Below are positions 6,644 to 10,552 of a DNA stretch of 10,552 nt, one piece after another. Position 1 is the stretch's first letter. Every line of letters starts with the position of its first letter. The position numbers and the translations under genes are program-made. This DNA comes from an uncultured Clostridia bacterium (GTDB taxonomy: Bacteria; Bacillota; Clostridia; Tissierellales; Peptoniphilaceae): assembly GCA_945916025.1 (NCBI GenBank), contig CAMEGD010000043.1, positions 1-10,552 on the forward strand. The letters are read 5' to 3'. The notes under the pieces are model-generated. The model was given only the letters and a program-made list of their open reading frames with translations, was not told the origin of the DNA and searched no databases.

Positions 6644-7310
6644 TATATTAGATGTAGAACTTGCAAATGGCAAACCAAGAAATCCATATGTTAATTCGGG
6701 AGCAATGGCAACCGTAGCCTTACTCTATGAAAGATTTAAAGAAAAAGCTGAATCAAAGATACTTGAAAAAGCACGATTACTGATGGGAAATAATGATTTA
6801 AAGCATTCAGAAGAAATATTTCAATCTGAGATTGAAACAGCTTTTAATAACATAGCGATACTTAATATGATGGTTGGGAGAGGAATTCTACCGACTACAA
6901 AACCTAGACAAAAAGTTTTAAACATTTATACTAGAACATGTGCTCTAATGGTAGATGTAAAAGATTTGGTTAGGTTATCATCAGTTATATCAAATGATGG
7001 TTATAATATTTTGGTCAATCAAAGAAAATTCAAAGATGAACATGGAAGATATTTGAGAACATTAATGGCTACTTCTGGAATATATAATTATTCTGGAGAA
7101 TTTGCTTTAAATGTTGGCTTGCCAGCTAAGTCGGGCGTGGGTGGTGGAATAATAACAGCTTCCAATAAAGGATACGGATTAGCAACTTATTGCCCAGGCT
7201 TAGATGAATCTGGAAATTCATTAGTTGGAACAAAAATTTTAGAGTACATTTCAAAAGAACTGGCTCTATCTATATATAAAATTAATTCAAAAAAGATTTA
7301 TATTCAATAA
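6639..7310 (+). pseudogene. glsA: Glutaminase, 3' part only
   Basis: This encodes about the last 220 residues of a serine-dependent glutaminase (about 305-310 residues in the family), the enzyme that hydrolyses glutamine to glutamate and ammonia. The frame is open from a TGA at 6636-6638 and reads SILDVELANGKPRNPYVNSG (6642-6701), the family's GKPxNPxxNxGA motif, so coding clearly begins before the ATG at 6705. Further on come VGLPAKSGVGGGII (the C-terminal KSG active-site motif, 7113-7154) and GLDESGNSLVGTKILEYIS. The N-terminal third, with the nucleophilic SxxK motif, is missing, and no ribosome site lies before any usable start. A free-standing product would lack catalysis. The frame is otherwise clean and stops at 7308-7310 inside a terminator. 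Confidence 0.82.
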
Positions 7311-7327
7311 GGGTATAAATCTTTTTT
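7289..7327 (+). terminator. Intrinsic terminator after the glutaminase remnant
   Basis: AAAAAAGATTTATA (7289-7302) pairs over 14 positions with TATAAATCTTTTTT (7314-7327), enclosing the glutaminase stop codon in the loop. The T-run is part of the right arm. A second possible pairing is GGGTAT (7311-7316) with ATACCC (7335-7340). The stem is AT-rich and so only moderately stable. Confidence 0.65.
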
Positions 7328-7381
7328 ATATTCGATACCCTAAAAAAATATAAAAAAATAAAAAAATTTTACATTTAGGTG

Positions 7382-7409
7382 TTGAAAAAAATTTTTTATA
7401 TGTTATTAT
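7382..7409 (+). promoter_or_regulatory. Upstream promoter of the S10 operon (P1)
   Basis: TTGAAA (7382-7387) and an extended -10 element, TG (7401-7402) one base before TATTAT (7404-7409), are separated by 16 bases. It sits after A/T tracts (7341-7378) of the kind that act as UP elements. Transcripts would start about 90 bases before those from the second promoter. Confidence 0.55.
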
Positions 7410-7471
7410 ACTAAAGTTACAGAAAACTATATAAAAAGTCTAAAAAATCTTATAAAAATTGTTGATTTTTC

Positions 7472-7500
7472 TTGATTTGATAATGATTTTAAGATATAAT
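7472..7500 (+). promoter_or_regulatory. Main promoter of the S10 operon (P2)
   Basis: TTGATT (7472-7477) and a perfect TATAAT (7495-7500) are spaced by the optimal 17 bases. The start would fall near 7507, at the beginning of the structured leader. Confidence 0.75.
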
Positions 7501-7506
7501 AATCTG

Positions 7507-7724
7507 TGCGTAAAAAAATAATGCGTAGATGCAAGAGGTTGCTCCTCTATGGATCCCGATAACAGCAAAGGGGTTAAATCCATAGGTCGAGGGAATTTTT
7601 GCGGAGTATGTTCGACTATAAGTCGGGCGGCTTAAGTTTGCTGTTTTTTTTAATCGGCTAAGGTGTAAACACCCGGTTAAGTGTATCGGCAAAACTAAGT
7701 CCTAAGTGTAATTTGCTAAGGAGG
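7507..7724 (+). ncRNA. Structured 5' leader of the S10 ribosomal operon with attenuator-like helix
   Basis: This 200-nt leader has no open frame of note but much pairing. CTATGGAT (7547-7554) pairs with ATCCATAG (7578-7585). CGACT (7613-7617) pairs with AGTCG (7621-7625). AACAGCAAA (7561-7569) pairs with TTTGCTGTT (7637-7645), whose end merges into eight T residues (7644-7651), as in an intrinsic terminator closing a branched structure. TTAATCG (7650-7656) plus GGTG (7662-7665) pair with CACC and CGGTTAA (7670-7680). CCGATA (7556-7561) can pair with TATCGG (7684-7689). S10 operons in E. coli and some Firmicutes are controlled through the leader by ribosomal protein L4, encoded here as the third gene. 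Applying that to this leader is inference; the RNA family is not one I can name. Confidence 0.65.
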
Positions 7725-7730
7725 AAAAAT

Positions 7731-8042
7731 ATGTCAAACACACAAAAAATTAGAATCAGGTTAAAGGCTTATGATCATGAATTAGTAGATTCTTCTGCTC
7801 AAAAAATTGTTGATGCAGTTAAGACTACAGGTGCTGAAATTTCAGGTCCTATACCACTACCTACAGAAATTGAAGTGGTAACTATCTTAAGATCAGTTCA
7901 TAAACACAAAGATTCTAGAGAACAATTTGAACAAAGAACTCACAAGAGATTAGTTGATATTCTAAATCCTAATCAAAAAACTGTGGACGCTTTGATGAAA
8001 TTGAATTTGCCAGCAGGCGTTGATATTGAAATAAAGTTATAA
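7731..8042 (+). CDS. rpsJ: 30S ribosomal protein S10
   Basis: S10 is part of the small-subunit head near the tRNA exit side and, as NusE, joins transcription antitermination complexes. The 103 residues match the usual length, with KIRIRLKAYDHELVDSSAQK (5-24), TGAEISGPIPLPTE and the C-terminal LPAGVDIEIKL typical of the family. The ATG at 7731 follows AAGGAGG (7718-7724) by six bases and gives the normal N-terminus; an in-frame TTG at 7713 lies upstream of that ribosome site and is not used. It is the first gene of the S10 operon here. A 73-base gap to rplC is longer than the other gaps in the operon and holds only a weak hairpin (ATTGCA with TGTAAT, about 8074-8091). Confidence 0.97.
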   Translation: MSNTQKIRIRLKAYDHELVDSSAQKIVDAVKTTGAEISGPIPLPTEIEVVTILRSVHKHKDSREQFEQRTHKRLVDILNPNQKTVDALMKLNLPAGVDIEIKL

Positions 8043-8115
8043 TTTTTATATAGAAAGATTATTCCTTTATATGATTGCAGTAAAATGTAATCCGCTATAA
8101 TTTTGGAGGTGCGAA

Positions 8116-8742
8116 GTGAAATACGTAATAGGAAGAAAAGTTGGTATGACTTCTATTTTCACAGAAGATGCGAATCTAGTTCCAGTTTCTGTAATTGAAG
8201 TTGAGCCACAAGTAGTTGTTCAAAAAAAATCTACTGAACAAGATGGCTACCAAGCTATTCAAGTAGGTTTTGGAGAAGTTAAAAAACACAAAATGACTAA
8301 GGCAATGTTAGGACATTTTGACAAAGCTTCAGTTGACTATAAGAGATATTTAAGAGAAATTCCAGTTGATAGTATTGAAGACTACAACATTGGAGATGAA
8401 ATCAAAGCTGATGTTTTTGAAGCTGGAGATTTTGTAGACATTTCTGGTACATCAAAGGGTAAGGGTACTCAAGGTATCATCAAGAGACATGGTTTTTCTA
8501 GAGGTAGAGAGACTCACGGTTCCAAAATGCATAGAACTGCTGGTGGTATGGGAGCAAGTGCTTATCCAGGAAAAGTTTTCAAAAACCACAGAATGTCAGG
8601 TAAGATGGGAAACAAGAGAGTAACTGTACAAAATCTTGAAGTTATCAGAGTAGATGCTGAAAACAACTTCATTTTAGTAAAAGGCGGAGTTCCAGGTCCT
8701 AAAAAAGGTTTATTGTACATTAAACAAACCGTTAAGGGATAA
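8116..8742 (+). CDS. rplC: 50S ribosomal protein L3
   Basis: L3 is an early-assembly 23S rRNA-binding protein whose central loop reaches toward the peptidyl transferase centre. At 208 residues it has normal bacterial length. Hallmarks are the start MKYVIGRKVGMTSIF, the GTSKGKGTQGIIKRHGFSRG segment (about 115-134), HGSKMHR, and the loop YPGKVFKNHRMSGKMGNKRV. The start codon is GTG at 8116, six bases after GGAGG (8105-8109); no other candidate fits the conserved N-terminus. It is followed after 15 bases by rplD. Confidence 0.97.
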   Translation: MKYVIGRKVGMTSIFTEDANLVPVSVIEVEPQVVVQKKSTEQDGYQAIQVGFGEVKKHKMTKAMLGHFDKASVDYKRYLREIPVDSIEDYNIGDEIKADVFEAGDFVDISGTSKGKGTQGIIKRHGFSRGRETHGSKMHRTAGGMGASAYPGKVFKNHRMSGKMGNKRVTVQNLEVIRVDAENNFILVKGGVPGPKKGLLYIKQTVKG

Positions 8743-8757
8743 GGAAGGAGGATCTAA

Positions 8758-9381
8758 ATGCCTAAAATTAATATGTTAAACATGAAAGGCGAAAGTGCTG
8801 GAGAAATTGAATTAAGCCCAGAAATTTTCGACGTAGAAATAAATGAGCATGCTGTTTATACAGTAGTTAAGAACCTTCTTGCAAATAGAAGGCAAGGTAC
8901 TCAATCTGCTAAAACTCGTGGAGAGGTAAGAGGCGGAGGTAGAAAACCTTGGAGACAAAAAGGTACTGGTAGAGCAAGACAAGGTAGTACTAGATCACCA
9001 CAATGGAAGGGTGGCGGAGTAGCTTTTGCTCCAAAGCCAAGGGATTATAGCTATACAACTCCTAAGAAAGTTAGAAGACTTGCACTTAAGTCAGTTTTAA
9101 CTTCTAAGGTACAAGAAAAAGAATTAATTGTTGTTGATTCTTTAAGCTTTGAAGCTCCAAAGACAAAGGATATGGTAAACTTCCTATCTGCTGTAAATGC
9201 TGACAAAAAAGCTTTAGTTGTAATCAAAAACTCAGATCAAAATATTATCAGAAGTGCAAAGAACATTCCTAGTGTAATGACTACCGATGCAAGATCAATT
9301 AATGTTTATGATTTATTAAAATATAATTCATTAATTCTTACTAAGGAAGCACTTGAAGAAATTGAGGAGGTATTCGCATAA
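8758..9381 (+). CDS. rplD: 50S ribosomal protein L4
   Basis: L4 binds 23S rRNA and lines the peptide exit tunnel with its long loop; in E. coli it also represses its own S10 operon through the leader RNA. The 207 residues include the tunnel-loop region RGEVRGGGRKPWRQKGTGRA (59-78), then RQGSTRSPQWKGGGVAFAPK, and the RNA-binding globular part with KKVRRLALKSVL. The ATG at 8758 follows AAGGAGG (8745-8751). Its TAA shares one base with the rplW ATG (TAATG), which points to coupled translation. It is the natural candidate regulator of the leader upstream of rpsJ, though this is not shown by sequence alone. Confidence 0.97.
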   Translation: MPKINMLNMKGESAGEIELSPEIFDVEINEHAVYTVVKNLLANRRQGTQSAKTRGEVRGGGRKPWRQKGTGRARQGSTRSPQWKGGGVAFAPKPRDYSYTTPKKVRRLALKSVLTSKVQEKELIVVDSLSFEAPKTKDMVNFLSAVNADKKALVVIKNSDQNIIRSAKNIPSVMTTDARSINVYDLLKYNSLILTKEALEEIEEVFA

Positions 9382-9671
9382 TGGAAAGATATTATGAAAT
9401 AATTAGGAGACCCCTTATAACAGAAGAATCTGTAGATTATATGGAAGAAAACAAATATACTTTTGAAGTTTCTAAAGATGCTAACAAATACGAAATCAAA
9501 AAAGCTATTGAACACATCTTTGGTGTAACAGTTGAAAAAGTATACACTCAAAATAGACTAGGTAAACTAAAAAGACAAGGTGTTACTTCGGGAAGAAGAC
9601 CAAGTTGGAAAAAAGCTATCGTTAAATTAACAGCTGATTCTAAACCAATCGAATTCTTTGAAGGAATGTAA
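9381..9671 (+). CDS. rplW: 50S ribosomal protein L23
   Basis: L23 sits at the peptide tunnel exit, where it docks trigger factor and the signal recognition particle. The 96 residues are normal length, with the family start YYEIIRRPLITEESVDYMEE, the KYTFEVSKDANKYEIKKAIE strand-helix unit and the basic KLKRQGVTSGRRPSWKKAIV stretch. The ATG overlaps the rplD stop by one base. Its ribosome site GAGGAGG (9364-9370) lies inside the end of rplD, ten bases before the start. Confidence 0.97.
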   Translation: MERYYEIIRRPLITEESVDYMEENKYTFEVSKDANKYEIKKAIEHIFGVTVEKVYTQNRLGKLKRQGVTSGRRPSWKKAIVKLTADSKPIEFFEGM

Positions 9672-9692
9672 GGCTAGGAGGATAAATAAGAC

Positions 9693-10552
9693 ATGGCAAT
9701 TAAAAATTATAAAGCAATAACTCCTGGACGTAGAGGTATGTCAGTTCTATCTTTTGAAGAAATAACTAAGACTACTCCAGAAAAGAGTCTTACTACTGCT
9801 TTAAAAAGCAAGGCTGGAAGAAACTCTCAAGGAAGAATTACAGTTCGTCATCATGGTGGCGGAGTTAAGAGAAGATATAGAATTATCGACTTTAAAAGGG
9901 ATAAAGACAACGTAATAGGAAAAGTTGCAGCGATTGAATACGATCCAAACAGAACTTCAAACATTGCTTTAATTCATTATTTAGACGGAGAAAAAAGATA
10001 CATTATAGCTCCTGAAGGATTAAAGGTTGGAGATGAAATTGAGTCAGGTGCAGATGCTGATATTAAAGTAGGAAATGCTCTTCCACTAAGAAACATTCCT
10101 GTTGGTACTTTTGTTCATAACATTGAACTTGTAGTAGGCAGAGGCGGACAAATGGCTAGAAGCGCTGGTGCTTCAGCTCAATTAATGGCTAAGGAAGGCA
10201 GATATGCAACTTTAAGATTACCATCAGGTGAAATGAGAATGGTTTTAATTGATTGTAGAGCTACAATTGGAGAAGTTGGAAATGCTTCTCACGAGCTTGT
10301 AACAATCGGTAAAGCTGGTAGAAACAGATACAAAGGTATTAGACCAACAGTTAGAGGTTCAGCTATGAACCCTGTAGACCATCCACACGGTGGTGGTGAA
10401 GGTAGGGCACCTATTGGTAGACCATCTCCTTCTACTCCATGGGGTAAGGTTGCAAATGGTCTTAAGACTAGAAAGAAAAACAAAAAGTCAAATAAATATA
10501 TCGTAAGAAGAAGAAAGAAACAAGGAGGATATATAAGGTCAAGATCCCGAAA
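9693..10552 (+). CDS. rplB: 50S ribosomal protein L2, reading through into rpsS (runs off window)
   Basis: L2 is a core 23S rRNA-binding protein needed for subunit association and peptidyl transfer. The ATG at 9693 lies ten bases after AGGAGGA (9676-9682). The sequence is typical throughout: MAIKNYKAITPGRRG start, GRITVRHHGGGVKRRYR, IPVGTFVHNIE, and NPVDHPHGGGEGRAPIGR carrying the functionally important histidine. L2 in Firmicutes normally ends after about 276 residues in KYIVRRRKK. Here codon 277 (10521-10523), where a stop is expected, is CAA, and the frame stays open to the window edge as QGGYIRSRSR. A single T-to-C change from TAA would explain this. Either L2 has a C-terminal extension or fusion with S19, or this base is an error close to a sequence end. 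Confidence 0.93.
   Translation, partial: MAIKNYKAITPGRRGMSVLSFEEITKTTPEKSLTTALKSKAGRNSQGRITVRHHGGGVKRRYRIIDFKRDKDNVIGKVAAIEYDPNRTSNIALIHYLDGEKRYIIAPEGLKVGDEIESGADADIKVGNALPLRNIPVGTFVHNIELVVGRGGQMARSAGASAQLMAKEGRYATLRLPSGEMRMVLIDCRATIGEVGNASHELVTIGKAGRNRYKGIRPTVRGSAMNPVDHPHGGGEGRAPIGRPSPSTPWGKVANGLKTRKKNKKSNKYIVRRRKKQGGYIRSRSR
10536..10552 (+). CDS. rpsS: Start of 30S ribosomal protein S19, start codon AGG instead of ATG
   Basis: rpsS follows rplB in nearly all S10 operons. A fitting ribosome site, AAGGAGG (10522-10528), is followed seven bases later by AGG and then codons for SRSRK, which matches the usual S19 N-terminus (Met-Ser-Arg-Ser, then basic residues). The expected ATG is AGG, not a normal start codon, and the frame is continuous with rplB. 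Only 17 bases are visible, so the call rests on gene order, the ribosome site and five residues. Confidence 0.5.

Noticed and set aside
6705..6707. ATG as a true start of the glutaminase
   Set aside because: Conserved glutaminase sequence (GKPRNPYVNSG) continues in frame before it, so it is an internal methionine and the gene is truncated.
5235..7340. Insertion sequence or transposon as cause of the gene breaks
   Set aside because: No transposase, terminal inverted repeats or target duplications are visible; simple deletions fit better.
7713..7730. In-frame TTG start for rpsJ, six codons upstream
   Set aside because: It lies before the AAGGAGG at 7718-7724, and the ATG at 7731 gives the standard S10 N-terminus with ideal spacing.
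8096..8101. TATAAT as an internal promoter before rplC
   Set aside because: It has no -35 partner at proper spacing, and transcription would start at or inside the rplC ribosome site.
10289..10483. Minus-strand open frame opposite rplB
   Set aside because: It mirrors a highly conserved part of L2, has no ribosome site and has unlikely proline-rich composition; it is a shadow of rplB.
1..10552. CRISPR array, tRNA or rRNA genes
   Set aside because: No regularly spaced repeats and no tRNA- or rRNA-like sequence was seen on either strand by eye.

Overview
The window is AT-rich DNA from a low-GC Gram-positive anaerobe. Strong AGGAGG-type ribosome binding sites, heavy AGA use for arginine, a Firmicutes-style S10 operon and a tetrahydrofolate riboswitch ahead of folT all point to Clostridia or Tissierellia, perhaps a Peptoniphilaceae relative. 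The genus is inference. Both window edges cut through genes, so the piece may be a whole contig or an excerpt.

Left part (1-3710). The 3' half of an M18 aminopeptidase (apeB-like) is followed by a promoter and a tetrahydrofolate (THF) riboswitch that controls a folate ECF-transporter S component (folT) with an unusual N-terminal membrane extension. A strong hairpin terminator separates folT from a convergent minus-strand pair: a DUF523 protein followed by a second, complete M18 aminopeptidase.

Middle (3710-5235). A plus-strand eight-stranded beta/alpha-barrel protein of unknown role meets a convergent two-TM zinc-ribbon protein across a second two-way terminator. A small GC-rich islet beside that terminator is unexplained.

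Scarred region (5235-7340). Four gene fragments lie end to end: the 3' part of a minus-strand gene (perhaps SIS-fold), the 3' half of a sodium/glutamate symporter, the 5' quarter of an alanine/glycine:cation symporter (AGCS), and the 3' two-thirds of a glutaminase. Every fragment keeps an open frame, and the breaks fall at two narrow junctions (about 5453-5477 and 6635-6645). This looks like a former glutamine/glutamate uptake and hydrolysis locus collapsed by at least two recent deletions, or by misassembly. Transporter halves and a glutaminase without its catalytic SxxK should not work.

Right part (7340-10552). Tandem sigma-A-type promoters and a structured leader of about 200 nt, with a long-range helix ending in eight T residues, precede rpsJ-rplC-rplD-rplW-rplB. 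The leader is probably the autoregulatory S10 leader. At the right edge the expected rplB stop codon is CAA and the expected rpsS start codon is AGG, so L2 and S19 read as one frame. This is either a real fusion or sequence error near an end.

No wholly new system is evident. The most useful leads are the riboswitch expression platform, the two deletion junctions, the S10 leader and the rplB/rpsS read-through.
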